Shown: positions 10,109 through 20,193, counted from the stretch's first letter. The stretch: DNA of 64,000 bases from an uncultured Colwellia sp. (GCA_913058395.1 CAJXQI010000006.1:1-64000); one strand, 5' to 3'. Notes: generated by a model from the sequence alone, not told the origin. Numbers and translations are program-made.

Positions 10109-11380
10109 TTATCTATCACGAGCTAAACTTTTGTGGGCCGTTGTAAAGTCACCGGCAGACATTGAACCAATGATTGATATCTCACCTGCAAGGGCGGCGG
10201 CAGCACAAACTTCTGCAAATGATCGCGCCTGATTTTCTTCAGGTAAATTCATCATTTCTAAACAAGCTTGTTGACTTGGCAGTTTAGTGCCTCCGCCAAC
10301 AGTTCCAACAATCAAGTTAGGTAAAGTAACAGCGCAGTATAATGAGCCATCTTCGCAAACTTCAAAACGAGTAATACCGACAGCAGCTTCGGCAACACAA
10401 GCTGCATCTTGGCCACAGGCTATAAACATAGCGGCTAAACTATTAGCATAATGTCCTTGTACCCCCATAGTGCCACTAATAACGCCACCGATTGCCGACA
10501 TTTGCCAACAATCAACCATACGTTTTGGTGTGGTATGTAAAAAACGTTTAACTAATTTTGCTGGGATATAAATTTCTACTGAAACTTTTTTGCCACGCAC
10601 ACTGCTATAAGACTGTGCTGTAGATTTTTTATCACCTGAACAATTCGCTTCAACAAACCAATACTTAGGCTGTACAGGCGTATTGGTGATTATATACTCG
10701 CACATCGCTTGGGTCGCGATAGTTACCATATTCTGACCAGCAGCATCACCAGTGGTGAAGTCGCATAATAAATAGAGATTGTTCCCTTCTGCAGCAATAC
10801 GAATGTCAATTAAACGACAATAGTTACTGGTTTTTTTAGCTGTTTCGCTAAGCGTATCTTTATTAAGTAAAACCCAATGAGAAAAAGTGGCTAAATCGGC
10901 GATAGTTTTAAAAGCGAAACCAGGTGAACGAGTAACGCCTTCGGCCATTAACATAGCAGAGCAGCCACCAGCCTTTGATATTAATGCTGAACCACGGTGA
11001 TAACTAGCCACAAGCGCTGCTTCTGTTGTTGCCATTGGTAATAAAAAATCGCCCTGAGCATAAGTACCGCGAACTCTTATTGGGCCTGCAATGCCAACGG
11101 GCATTTTGACCGTTCCAATACAATTTTCAATATTAGAAGCGTAAACCGTTAAATCTTCACCTTCATATAAGTTTGAAGCATGACTAATGTTCTTGGCATT
11201 ATTCTTCTCTAAGTGTTGCCAGCGTTTATTAACTGCGTCTAAAGTGCAATCACTGCCATTGGGAAATCTTGAATAGGCACTTTTCCTGTCTGGAGATAAT
11301 TCATCGCGTAAGTCTTGGGCTGTTCTATTTTTTAATAAATCATCGGAAAAATGTTTATTCTTATTTATGTCAGTAATCAT
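10109..11380 (-). CDS. Hydroxymethylglutaryl-CoA reductase
   Basis: Reduces HMG-CoA to mevalonate. The 423-residue protein has the class I-type substrate motif ENCIGTVKMPVGIAGP (residues 85-100), catalytic Glu120 in ATTEAALVAS, Lys251/252 in GDKKSTAQ, Asp325 in CGQDAACV, and a C-terminal His416 in TTAHKSLARDR. All expected catalytic residues are present, so it is likely active. It has no N-terminal membrane domain. No other mevalonate gene lies in the window, and most gammaproteobacteria use the MEP pathway, so its physiological role is open. Confidence 0.93.
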   Translation of the reverse strand: MITDINKNKHFSDDLLKNRTAQDLRDELSPDRKSAYSRFPNGSDCTLDAVNKRWQHLEKNNAKNISHASNLYEGEDLTVYASNIENCIGTVKMPVGIAGPIRVRGTYAQGDFLLPMATTEAALVASYHRGSALISKAGGCSAMLMAEGVTRSPGFAFKTIADLATFSHWVLLNKDTLSETAKKTSNYCRLIDIRIAAEGNNLYLLCDFTTGDAAGQNMVTIATQAMCEYIITNTPVQPKYWFVEANCSGDKKSTAQSYSSVRGKKVSVEIYIPAKLVKRFLHTTPKRMVDCWQMSAIGGVISGTMGVQGHYANSLAAMFIACGQDAACVAEAAVGITRFEVCEDGSLYCAVTLPNLIVGTVGGGTKLPSQQACLEMMNLPEENQARSFAEVCAAAALAGEISIIGSMSAGDFTTAHKSLARDR

Positions 11381-11726
11381 CAGTTAACCAGTAATAAATT
11401 TGAGGAAAGGTCTTTAAATGTGGACATTTTTAATGTCTTTAAAAGGCAAATAATCAAACTGGTTCACCATTAAAATAAAGAGCCTAGCCAGCTGTTAGCG
11501 GTATGTTAGCAAAAGGTTACTCAATTATCTGCTTGGACGGGATATTTATTTAAATGAATATGAATGTCGCTGAAACCGTATACGCAATAACGACTTTGAC
11601 GTGCTAATCAAAAAATAGCAGAGGAAATTGCAAGGAGAGTGATAACTTAATAAGAGATTTTTTTTTAACTTGGTTATACTAACCGGCTTTCGGGTTGAAT
11701 AACTAAGTGTCAGGTAGCTTGCAATA
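11381..11726. other. Divergent intergenic region, nothing recognised
   Basis: These 346 bases separate the HMG-CoA reductase gene (minus) from the hydrolase gene (plus) and must carry both promoters. I see no clear operator, repeat or small RNA. Confidence 0.5.
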
Positions 11727-12524
11727 ATGAGCAAATCAATTCTTTTTCATACTATTTTTCCACATAAAACCAGTAAAGTATGGGTTGTTTTTGTCCATGG
11801 TGCTGGTGGAAGCTCGGCAATATGGTTTCGTCAGCTAAGAGCCTATCAAAAAGAATACAATGTTCTTTTGCTCGATCTTCGTGGTCATGGGAAGTCGGGG
11901 CATCTCGTTAAAACTTTTGTTGATGGTAATTATTCATTCAACAAAGTATCTGAAGATATTATTGATGTTTTAGATCATAACAACATTGCTAGCGCGCACT
12001 TTGTTGGCATTTCTTTAGGCACTATTATCATTCGTAATATTGCTGAAATTGCCCCTGAATACGTATCAAGTATGGTTTTAGGTGGCGCTATTACGCGTTT
12101 TAACACTCGTAGTAATACCCTAGTGTACCTCGGGAATTTCTTTAAGCATTGTATACCATACATGTGGTTATATCGTTTATTTGCTTTTATTATGATGCCG
12201 AGAAAACGCCACAAAGAATCTCGACTTTTATTCGTTCGTGAAGCAAAACGTTTGTGTCAGAAAGAGTTTCTTCGTTGGTTTAAGTTGGCTATGGACGTGA
12301 ACCCTTTAATGCGTCACTTTAAAGAGAAAGAAATTGATATCCCTATTCTTTATATTATGGGTAAAGAAGATCACATGTTTCTTGGGCCAGTAAAAGAAAT
12401 GGTTCAAAAGCATAAAAATAGTTTATTACATACCATTAGCAAATGTGGTCACGTGTGCAATGTTGAAAATCCCGATGTTTTTAATCAGCACTCATTAGCT
12501 TTTATCGCTCGACAGGGTAATTAA
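11727..12524 (+). CDS. Alpha/beta hydrolase
   Basis: A 265-residue cytoplasmic alpha/beta-hydrolase-fold protein. Visible are the oxyanion strand VVFVHGAGGSSAIWFRQL, LLLDLRGHGKSG, the nucleophile elbow FVGISLGT (Ser in GxSxG), the acid Asp in YIMGKEDHMF and the late His in SKCGHVCNVE. The catalytic triad is thus complete. Substrate cannot be told from sequence; the fold also covers esterases, lactonases and C-C hydrolases. It stands alone. Confidence 0.85.
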   Translation: MSKSILFHTIFPHKTSKVWVVFVHGAGGSSAIWFRQLRAYQKEYNVLLLDLRGHGKSGHLVKTFVDGNYSFNKVSEDIIDVLDHNNIASAHFVGISLGTIIIRNIAEIAPEYVSSMVLGGAITRFNTRSNTLVYLGNFFKHCIPYMWLYRLFAFIMMPRKRHKESRLLFVREAKRLCQKEFLRWFKLAMDVNPLMRHFKEKEIDIPILYIMGKEDHMFLGPVKEMVQKHKNSLLHTISKCGHVCNVENPDVFNQHSLAFIARQGN

Positions 12525-12551
12525 CGTTTTAGCTACATAAAGATAAGTAAT

Positions 12552-12600
12552 TGGTATTAACATGCAGTGCTTAACTTTCTAGCTTGAGTTGTTAATACCA
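12552..12600. repeat. Inverted repeat between convergent genes
   Basis: TGGTATTAAC at 12552-12561 is the exact complement of GTTAATACCA at 12591-12600, separated by 29 bases. There is no T-run; it may be a weak terminator or a small repeat element. Confidence 0.55.
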
Positions 12601-12675
12601 TGAGAATTTTGACCCATTATTATTAAGTTTTTTGATAAAAGCAGTAGCCTTATATAACTATAACGGTTGTAACGT

Positions 12676-12711
12676 AGATAAAAGTCACTGGCACATAAGT
12701 GACTTTTATCT
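12676..12711. terminator. Bidirectional hairpin terminator
   Basis: A perfect 14-bp stem (AGATAAAAGTCACT / AGTGACTTTTATCT) with an 8-nt loop lies 17 bases beyond the stop of the minus-strand peptidase/permease gene. The AT-rich stem ends give T-runs in both directions. Confidence 0.8.
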
Positions 12712-12727
12712 AGCTAAGAGAATAGCG

Positions 12728-15700
12728 TTACAGACGATAAATATTATCAGCGCTGTCTCTATCAATGAGTTTTACAAATGGGTCAATCCCGACATATTTA
12801 GGTTTTTCCTTAACCACTAACTTAATAATGTTCTCACCGGTTTTAATTGGATGTTTATCTAAATAGATAACAAGATTTTCAGCAGACAAATCTTCGGGAT
12901 CTGCGTTAAATAATCCAATGTCAATCATGTCAGAAAACGTTTCTTCGGTTTCTAGACCTTGTCCGTCAGCTCTTTTAAGCGAAGCGTCTACCGTGATTGT
13001 TATATCAAATTGTCCATCTTCTCTCTCAGTTGCTTCAACATTAGAGGTTTTAAGATCATAAAGTGTTATATGTTCAAATAAACTGCTTACAAAGGCTTTT
13101 TCGTTGTCGTTATTCTCTTGATTAATAAATGCCATTAAGTCGATTGTGGTTGGGTATGGCATGCTTTGATATTTAAATTTAGCTAGGAAGTCAGCCAAGG
13201 CTTTATTTAAGCGTTGCTCACCCATTCTATCTTTTAGCGACATCATGACAACCGAACCTTTGCGATAGTGAATATATTGTTGATTTTCACTGCGCATTAG
13301 CGGCATTTCTTCAATAATCTCGACACTGCGACCTCGAAGATAACGGTCTAATTCATATTTTAAAAACTTACGAATTTTCTCTGGACCGTATTTTTTCTCC
13401 ATCACCATTAAGGCAGAATATTGCGATAAGCTTTCTGAAATAATAGCACTACCTTGCACATTGGCAGCGCCTACTTGATGACCCCACCATTGATGGGCAA
13501 CTTCATGGGCTGTTACATAATAAACAGGATCAATATTTTCAGGATCTCGTAAATCAGTAATAAAGCCTATATTTTCAGAATACGGTACTGTATTAGCAAA
13601 ACTTTGTGCAAATGAGCGATAACCAGGGAATTCAATAATACGCATTTGTTTATGCTGATAAGGGCCAAATTGTGCAGTAAAGTAATCAATTGAATCTCGA
13701 ACCGATTCAATCATACGATCAACATTCATGTGGTGATCTTTATGATAATACACTTCAATATCTATGCCTTTGTACCGCTCACTTTTCTTTTCTAAACGTG
13801 CAGACATGAAGGAATAATAGTTAACCATTGGTGCATTCATTTTATAATGAAATGTACGGCGACCATTTTCTACTGTTTCACTTTGAATATAACCCGGCGC
13901 AATTGCGAATTGGTCTTCACTGGTTGAAACAGTGGCTTCAAAATCAATAAACGCTACACCTTTGCCAAAGAAACTTTCATTATAAAATTTTGACTCTTCT
14001 AGTTTATTAGCCCGTTGAATCGGTGCTAAATCACGTTTTCTACGTTCATGTCTATCAGCTATTTGCCAGTCAGCACGGTAACCAAAAGTAGGGAACAGTT
14101 CATAGTTATCTATGAAAGTACCATTTTCAACTAAGGTGAGATCGTTACCGCCATCAGTAAAACCTTGATGTTTTCTATGAACTTTTAATTGTCCTGTTCT
14201 TGATTCTCCGGGTTGTAATGGCGAGTCAAATTCGAACCATGCAATGTTGTATTTATCATTAAACTCTTTAACTTCACCACCATCAATGATGACTTGCCAA
14301 TCTTCAGAGAATCGTGGCTGGGAAACTAGGAATCGAGTGATAGCTTGATCACTGTTATTGATAACAGTAATATCTGCCGTTGCATTAATACGGCGTTCGC
14401 TTGGGTATATATCTACTTTTGCATGGGTTTTAATAATAGTTGGGATTTCATCATTTTTGTATTGAACATAGGCTTTTTCGTAATCTGAACGAAGATCTTC
14501 CAAATCGTCTTGAATAACGAATTCGTTTAATACACGTGTGTTGTAATGAATATAGCTACCGGCACCAACAAATAAGGCTATGCCTATGACCAGAGCAAAT
14601 TTTCCAGAATTACCAAGGTAATAAGAAATATTTTTGATACGTACTTTTAATGGTTGAGCAGGGCCTCTATGCCATAAAGCATAAGTTAACACCGATAAAA
14701 TTATCGACATTCCTAACCAATACAACATATACCATGAGTGTGTGCCAAGAAAGTCACCATATTTATTAATGTCAGAATAGAGTACTTGCGGTGCACCAGA
14801 AAACTGGAACATATTGTGATTAAAACCGAAGTTACTTAATACAATAGTTGAAATGATGTAAAGAACAAATAACATCATGCCGACATACTTATTTGGGCTA
14901 ACGACCTGCAAAAAGAAAGCAAGTACAGCGGTCATCATCAGTGGGATTAAATTAACGTAGCCGAGTCGGATAATATATTGAGATAATTCGAAATTATCAT
15001 AGCCACGAGCTAGTTGGTTTAAAATAGTGACTGAAATACCAAAGACGTAAAGTAATGCAAGCACTAAACTAATTGCAATAATTTTTGATAGCCAAAACGT
15101 AATGTTATTGACTGGGGCAGAGTCAACAATATCGCCCATACCTGAATCACGCTCACGCCATACAACTTCTGCACTGTAATAGGCTAAAACTATCATCATT
15201 AGTAAACCTGTTGCGTCAGCAATTAACTGAATCATGGTTTGCGTTATAGGCCAGTTTGGTGTGCCAAACATTTCTCTAGGGTCAATTAACGGTGCCACTA
15301 ATGCAAAAACTGTAAACGCACCCAAGACAAGAAATGGCGCACTAAAAATTACTTGTTTAATTTCAAATTTAATCCTTAAAAGTAAATGGGCCGCGGTTTT
15401 AACTCCCTGACTTTTAAAGTTTACTCTGTTATTTAGAATATGATCGCCGTAATCCTCAACCGCCTGCTTTTCTTTTTTATTAGCTTTGTCTTTGGTCAGT
15501 TTTACCTTGCGGGTAAAGCCGCCAAATGCCGCCATAATAATAATACTTGCGACTAACCATACTATACGGTTTTGTAACAATAGCCCGCTAAGCTCAACAG
15601 TCGTATTATTTTTATCATACATTGTCCAATAACGAGTGACTTCGCTAAAAGTGTTGATGGCGAATGGGTCAGCTAATGCAACAATGGTGCGGTATTCAGG

Positions 15701-16303
15701 ATCTGAAAATAACTGCCCTGCAACGGTATACAAAATAAAGAAACCAACAGCGACAAGGTAGACCGCCATCATACTTCTAAAGCGAATCGCGACTGCATAG
15801 AACATACATGACAATACGAATAGCGTCGGCAAGGCTAGATAAAAGTAGGCGGTTAGGTAGTAAGTTAAATTGGTATCACCTAAGCGCTCAGTGTCAACCC
15901 AACCAGCTAAACTGCCGATTGTAGTACCAATGAAAATACCTAAAGGTACAAAAGAAAAAATTGTTGCTACCATAGCAAACGAACCTAAAAAGCGACCAAG
16001 TTGGTAGCTGATGGGGTTTATAGGCTTACTGTAAAGGAGCTCAGACATTTTTGTCGTATCATTTCTTGTTGCTGTACTTGCAACAAAATTGATCACCAAA
16101 AACATTGAAAAAAGTCCCATAATGATAAGGGTTTGTGCGATTGAAAAAGGACCGTTATAGAGTACATTACCACCGCCACCAATTTGCACATTGTCACTTA
16201 CTGTGGCAAAAAAGGTCAGCAAGAAAAAAATCAAGCTGGTGACATAAAAAGATGGCTGACGAATAAAGTAACGCCATTCAAACATAAACATTTTAGCTAA
16301 CAT
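12728..16303 (-). CDS. ABC-2 type permease fused to M1 family metallopeptidase
   Basis: A 1191-residue inner-membrane protein. The N-terminal ~600 residues hold two blocks of about six membrane helices typical of ABC-2 permeases. The C-terminal half is an M1 (gluzincin) peptidase-like domain with the zinc motif VTAHEVAHQWWGHQ and the following Glu in ISESLSQY. The usual GAMEN motif is replaced by a different sequence. The start is ATG 16303 with AGGAG upstream; the frame continues 18 codons further but overlaps the ATPase gene. It is paired with the ATP-binding gene 10 bases upstream, forming one exporter. Substrate and the meaning of the tethered peptidase are unknown. Confidence 0.88.
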   Translation of the reverse strand: MLAKMFMFEWRYFIRQPSFYVTSLIFFLLTFFATVSDNVQIGGGGNVLYNGPFSIAQTLIIMGLFSMFLVINFVASTATRNDTTKMSELLYSKPINPISYQLGRFLGSFAMVATIFSFVPLGIFIGTTIGSLAGWVDTERLGDTNLTYYLTAYFYLALPTLFVLSCMFYAVAIRFRSMMAVYLVAVGFFILYTVAGQLFSDPEYRTIVALADPFAINTFSEVTRYWTMYDKNNTTVELSGLLLQNRIVWLVASIIIMAAFGGFTRKVKLTKDKANKKEKQAVEDYGDHILNNRVNFKSQGVKTAAHLLLRIKFEIKQVIFSAPFLVLGAFTVFALVAPLIDPREMFGTPNWPITQTMIQLIADATGLLMMIVLAYYSAEVVWRERDSGMGDIVDSAPVNNITFWLSKIIAISLVLALLYVFGISVTILNQLARGYDNFELSQYIIRLGYVNLIPLMMTAVLAFFLQVVSPNKYVGMMLFVLYIISTIVLSNFGFNHNMFQFSGAPQVLYSDINKYGDFLGTHSWYMLYWLGMSIILSVLTYALWHRGPAQPLKVRIKNISYYLGNSGKFALVIGIALFVGAGSYIHYNTRVLNEFVIQDDLEDLRSDYEKAYVQYKNDEIPTIIKTHAKVDIYPSERRINATADITVINNSDQAITRFLVSQPRFSEDWQVIIDGGEVKEFNDKYNIAWFEFDSPLQPGESRTGQLKVHRKHQGFTDGGNDLTLVENGTFIDNYELFPTFGYRADWQIADRHERRKRDLAPIQRANKLEESKFYNESFFGKGVAFIDFEATVSTSEDQFAIAPGYIQSETVENGRRTFHYKMNAPMVNYYSFMSARLEKKSERYKGIDIEVYYHKDHHMNVDRMIESVRDSIDYFTAQFGPYQHKQMRIIEFPGYRSFAQSFANTVPYSENIGFITDLRDPENIDPVYYVTAHEVAHQWWGHQVGAANVQGSAIISESLSQYSALMVMEKKYGPEKIRKFLKYELDRYLRGRSVEIIEEMPLMRSENQQYIHYRKGSVVMMSLKDRMGEQRLNKALADFLAKFKYQSMPYPTTIDLMAFINQENNDNEKAFVSSLFEHITLYDLKTSNVEATEREDGQFDITITVDASLKRADGQGLETEETFSDMIDIGLFNADPEDLSAENLVIYLDKHPIKTGENIIKLVVKEKPKYVGIDPFVKLIDRDSADNIYRL

Positions 16304-16313
16304 AGCAAGCTCC

Positions 16314-17189
16314 TTATGTTGCGTTACGATGAGAGTGAAGCGTAGAAAAATAAACATCTTCTAAATTTGCCGGGGTTGTTTCAAATCCAGATGGTGCTTG
16401 TTCAGCCATCACGTGGATAATAGTTTGTCCTGCAAATAAACGTTTTGAAATAACCGGCATTGATTTTTCAACTTCAATAGCTTCTTGCTGGCTCATGGTT
16501 TTACGCCAAATTTGTCCGTTAAGTTTCTCTGTTAGTTCAATTGGGTTGCCTTCAAGTAATATTTGACCTGATGCTAATACCGCCATGTTAGGACATAACT
16601 CAGAAACATCATCAACAATATGTGTAGAAAGGATAATGACTTTTTCTTCACCTAAACTGACTAATAAATTATGAAATCTGTTTCGCTCTTCAGGATCTAA
16701 ACCTGCGGTGGGCTCATCAACAACGAGTAAGTCAGGATCGCCTAACAGGGCTTGGGCAATACCAAAGCGCTGTCTCATTCCCCCTGAAAAACCACTAACG
16801 GCCTTTTTTTTATGCTGATATAAGTTTGTATGCGCTAACAAACCATCAACAGCTTCTTTACGCTCAGCTTTATTACTAATACCTTTTAATATCGCCATAT
16901 GATCAAGTAAGTCATAGGCACTAATACGAGGATAGACACCAAAGTCTTGTGGTAAGTAGCCTAGGCGTTGACGCAAACTTTGTGGATCATCGAGTACATC
17001 AATACCATCAAATGTGATTGAACCGCTGTCTGCACTTTGCAGCGTTGAAATAGTTCGCATCAATGAAGACTTACCCGCTCCATTAGGACCTAATAGTCCA
17101 TACATTCCTTTGGGAATATCTAAAGATACGTTGTTAAGTGCATGCACGCCGTTATCATATGTTTTCGACAACTCTTTAATTTTTAACAT
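16314..17189 (-). CDS. ABC transporter ATP-binding protein
   Basis: A 291-residue ATPase with Walker A GLLGPNGAGKSSLMRT, Q-loop LPQDFG, signature FSGGMRQR, Walker B LLVVDEPTAGLD and the switch His in STHIVDD. It energises the adjacent permease/peptidase fusion; its stop lies 10 bases before that gene's start. Length fits CcmA/NatA-like ATPases. Confidence 0.94.
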   Translation of the reverse strand: MLKIKELSKTYDNGVHALNNVSLDIPKGMYGLLGPNGAGKSSLMRTISTLQSADSGSITFDGIDVLDDPQSLRQRLGYLPQDFGVYPRISAYDLLDHMAILKGISNKAERKEAVDGLLAHTNLYQHKKKAVSGFSGGMRQRFGIAQALLGDPDLLVVDEPTAGLDPEERNRFHNLLVSLGEEKVIILSTHIVDDVSELCPNMAVLASGQILLEGNPIELTEKLNGQIWRKTMSQQEAIEVEKSMPVISKRLFAGQTIIHVMAEQAPSGFETTPANLEDVYFSTLHSHRNAT

Positions 17190-17530
17190 TGTTACTCCTT
17201 GATTATATTTATTTTTCTTATATTAACTATCATTTCTTATTGGTCGTATGATTACAAGTTTGATAGAGTTTATTTTGTTAGTTGTTGTGTTTTAATCTTA
17301 TTATGGTTACTTTCATCAAATTAACTTTTTGTTTTTAATAGTTAAATCTTATTCTGATAATGCAAATAAGTATCTGAAAGCTATACTTTATTGCTAATTG
17401 CTACATTTTCTCAGAAATAGTGGTATAGAAATTAGGAGCATTAAGCTTTTTTGTAAATAATCAAAGTCCTCACAATATGCCTATGATAAAATTCAACTAA
17501 TCCTAAATGTTATCGTGAAGAGTTTTTTCA
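17190..17530. other. AT-rich intergenic region upstream of miaE relic
   Basis: These 341 bases lie between the ABC operon (leaving on the minus strand) and the miaE relic. They probably contain the ABC promoter and the original miaE promoter. No repeat, hairpin or RNA gene was recognised. Confidence 0.5.
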
Positions 17531-17671
17531 ATGTCGAGCAAAGAATTACTAGCCCCCATCATGTCATTCCTAAAGTGTGAAACACCTGATGCGTGGATTG
17601 ACGAAGCAATTAAAGCCGAAAATTTATCAATTATATTAATCGATCACCCTATTTGTGAGTTGAATGTCTAG
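17531..17671 (+). pseudogene. miaE: Truncated 5' copy of miaE
   Basis: Forty-six codons from ATG to TAG match the first 46 residues of the intact miaE at 20194 (about 36 of 46 identical by eye, e.g. CETPDAWIDEAIK versus CETPQAWIDEAIK). Similarity stops right after a shared TGTGAG. The fragment is too short to be functional. It marks where the element carrying the SNIPE-like gene entered or where miaE was replaced. Confidence 0.9.
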
Positions 17672-18114
17672 GTGTGCAAGTTAGTATTTTTGTTTCTTTA
17701 ACGTCCTTAATTTTCTCTTTATCCCCTCTCAGTAGTAACTACAAGACTCATAACATTTTGTTAAAAATCAATTTATTCTCATAAGTAGTACGTTAGCTCT
17801 TTATTAAGTACAGTCTTTTAAGTATATTAATTTTATAAGTACATTTGTCTAATAATGTAGTGAGTCACTAAATTGAAATTTATTAAGGAAGAGCCAGCTA
17901 AGGAAGATCTATTTAAAGGTCAAGCACACACTTTAGTATCACTTCTGAGTAAAGAATATGTATACAATTTAAAGTTTAACTAGTGAGTTATTCAGAGCGG
18001 CAACAGTAAGCAGGTAAGTTTGAAAGCTTATACTGGCGGACTGAAAGAAAAAGTTACTTGAGTTAAGCCCTGATTTTAGGAGGTAATTCAGTTTGGTTAA
18101 AAAAAGGAGTTAAT
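17672..18114. other. Non-coding insert DNA with a possible gene remnant
   Basis: No intact gene is visible. A 36-codon reading frame at 17873-17983 (TTG start; KEEPAKEDLFKGQAHTLVSL) has protein-like composition and may be the relic of a larger gene, but I cannot name it. A strong ribosome site (AAAAAAAGGAG) for the next gene ends the region. Confidence 0.4.
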
Positions 18115-18513
18115 ATGGCAAGGGGTAGTGGATTTAAACTGGTAATGGGAGTTGCTAAAGCTATTGATAAAGCAGCGAAGAAAGCAGCCAGAGAAGCAGA
18201 ACGACAGCGTAAACATCAAGAAAGAGAGCAAGCTAGAAATCAACGTGAATATGAAAAACAGCTTCGCCAACAAGAAAAAGAGCGAATTACTAGATATAAA
18301 GCTCAAGAGCGAGAACAAGCAGCCAGAATAAAAGCAGAAAACAAAGCGCAAGCAGCAAGAGAAAAAGCAAAAATTGCAGAACAAAAAGCCAATGTAGTGG
18401 CAAAAAAAGCAAATTTTAAGAGGGCTATTGAACAAGCTAATGACTCTTATAGTGAACGATGTGAAGAACGCAAGGATCTTCGTAATCAATTTATAGATGC
18501 AGAATTAAGGTAG
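18115..18513 (+). CDS. Charged coiled-coil protein of unknown function
   Basis: A 132-residue protein extremely rich in Lys, Arg, Glu, Gln and Ala, predicted by eye to be one long helix/coiled coil after a short N-terminal MARGSGFKLVMGVAKAID. No membrane segment or enzyme motif. It lies 4 bases upstream of the GIY-YIG gene, has AAAGGAG before its ATG, and is therefore likely co-expressed with it. It may be an accessory or structural partner of the nuclease; this is inference. Confidence 0.65.
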   Translation: MARGSGFKLVMGVAKAIDKAAKKAAREAERQRKHQEREQARNQREYEKQLRQQEKERITRYKAQEREQAARIKAENKAQAAREKAKIAEQKANVVAKKANFKRAIEQANDSYSERCEERKDLRNQFIDAELR

Positions 18514-18517
18514 GTAT

Positions 18518-20059
18518 ATGGATATTAATATTATATTAGCGATCTCTACAGTTGTTGTTGTTGTTGTTGTACTAGTTTTTCTCACTTATTTTCTTACCAA
18601 GAAAAAATTTAATGGGCAATTAACGAATTATAAATCAATAGAAGAAGCCATTTCAAAGTCTGAAATGGCGTTATGTAAAACGAATAATGCTATTACTGAA
18701 AGTAAAGTAACCCTTGCTGAATTAGAGAATGAAACAAATTCCCTACAAAAATCATCAGAAATTAGCCTATCAAAAATTAATGTAGTCATTACAGAAGCTA
18801 AAGATGAGCTATCTAAATTAAACCTTGCAACAAAAGATCTACAAACATTAAGGTCTAATGCTAAAAGTTTGGCTCTTCAGGTTAATGATAGTGAAGAGCA
18901 ATTAAAAACTGTAATCGTGGATATAAAGATTAAAAGTGAAGAAGCTAGAACTAAAAGTATTGAACTTCAGGAACTTATTGGGCAACTTGATTTGTATTCA
19001 CGGATAGATGATTTTGTAACAAATGGGTTTTTTGATATGCCTGAATACCTGCACGAAACATCTGTTAGGTTTTCAGAGGAAATAAAAAGGATACGTGAAA
19101 AGCAAAAAGAGCTAATTAAAATAAAAGATGCTGTTAGTTATCCAAGCACAACCGTTATTTCATTAGATAAAGCATACAATAAAAAAATTCTTGAGGGACA
19201 AGTTAAGCTTATGTTGAATTCATTCAACATTGAGTGTGACACCTTAATTGGTAAAGTTGGGCCTAGTAGTTTTTCAAGAACTTTAGAGCGTATTGAAAAG
19301 CTAGCCAATACATTAGAAAAGTCATCGGCAACACTTCATTGTGGCTTTAATATTGAATATATAAAATTAAAATATGAAGAATGTCAGCTTCAATATCAAT
19401 ACACACTTAAAAAGCAAGAAGAACAAGATGAGCAACGTCTTATTAAAGAGCAGATTAGAGAAGAACAAAGAGCTATAAAAGAATACGAACGCGCTATTCT
19501 TCAAGCAGAAAAAGAAGAAAAGATGTACCGAGACATGCTCAATAAAGCACGAGAAGAACTTAATAAAGTATCTGATGAGGAGCGAATTATTGCAGAGCAG
19601 CGTATTGCTGATTTAGAGCAACAATTAGCCGAGGCAGTAGCTAAAGAAGAAAGAGCTAAAAGCATGGCGGAACAAACCAGAAAAGGTCATGTGTATGTCA
19701 TAAGCAATGTAGGTTCTTTTGGTGATAACATTTATAAAATTGGCTTAACTCGCCGTCTTGAACCTATGGATAGAGTTAAAGAGTTAGGTGATGCCAGTGT
19801 ACCTTTTAGCTTTGATGTTCATGCTATGATTTATGTTGAGGATGCGCCCGCATTAGAATCATCATTACATCGTGAATTTACACATTCACGAGTTAATGCA
19901 GTAAATATGAGAAAAGAGTTTTTCAGAACTGATTTACAATCAATTAAAAAAGCTGTTGAACGTATAGCAGGAGTTGAAGCTGAATTTAAAATGACAGCTT
20001 TAGCTGAAGATTATTATGAGTCTCGCCGCTTGCAAGGGTTAGACACTTCAGCAGCATAA
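18518..20059 (+). CDS. Membrane-anchored DUF4041-like / GIY-YIG nuclease (SNIPE-like)
   Basis: A 513-residue protein with an N-terminal membrane helix (about residues 4-28, a run of Ile/Val), coiled coil (35-150), a central region resembling DUF4041 (about 155-300, starting LDLYSRIDDFVTNGFF), a second coiled coil (300-385), and a C-terminal Mug113/T5orf172-type GIY-YIG domain from about 390: GHVYVISNVG, YKIGLTRR, and the late Glu in ALESSLHREF. This order is that of the anti-phage protein SNIPE, which cuts incoming phage DNA at the inner membrane. The match is by architecture; I cannot measure identity. It sits inside a small insertion at miaE with a coiled-coil partner. Confidence 0.82.
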   Translation: MDINIILAISTVVVVVVVLVFLTYFLTKKKFNGQLTNYKSIEEAISKSEMALCKTNNAITESKVTLAELENETNSLQKSSEISLSKINVVITEAKDELSKLNLATKDLQTLRSNAKSLALQVNDSEEQLKTVIVDIKIKSEEARTKSIELQELIGQLDLYSRIDDFVTNGFFDMPEYLHETSVRFSEEIKRIREKQKELIKIKDAVSYPSTTVISLDKAYNKKILEGQVKLMLNSFNIECDTLIGKVGPSSFSRTLERIEKLANTLEKSSATLHCGFNIEYIKLKYEECQLQYQYTLKKQEEQDEQRLIKEQIREEQRAIKEYERAILQAEKEEKMYRDMLNKAREELNKVSDEERIIAEQRIADLEQQLAEAVAKEERAKSMAEQTRKGHVYVISNVGSFGDNIYKIGLTRRLEPMDRVKELGDASVPFSFDVHAMIYVEDAPALESSLHREFTHSRVNAVNMRKEFFRTDLQSIKKAVERIAGVEAEFKMTALAEDYYESRRLQGLDTSAA

Positions 20060-20193
20060 CTACAAACTAGGCATTTGCTATGTATTGGTTGTTATCAAAC
20101 ACGAACAAGCGGTGAGTCTAATAGCTTGCTTGTTTCGCCTTATTGCTATGATAGAATGCTGCACCTTTATATTATTGCTGAGATATTCTTATT

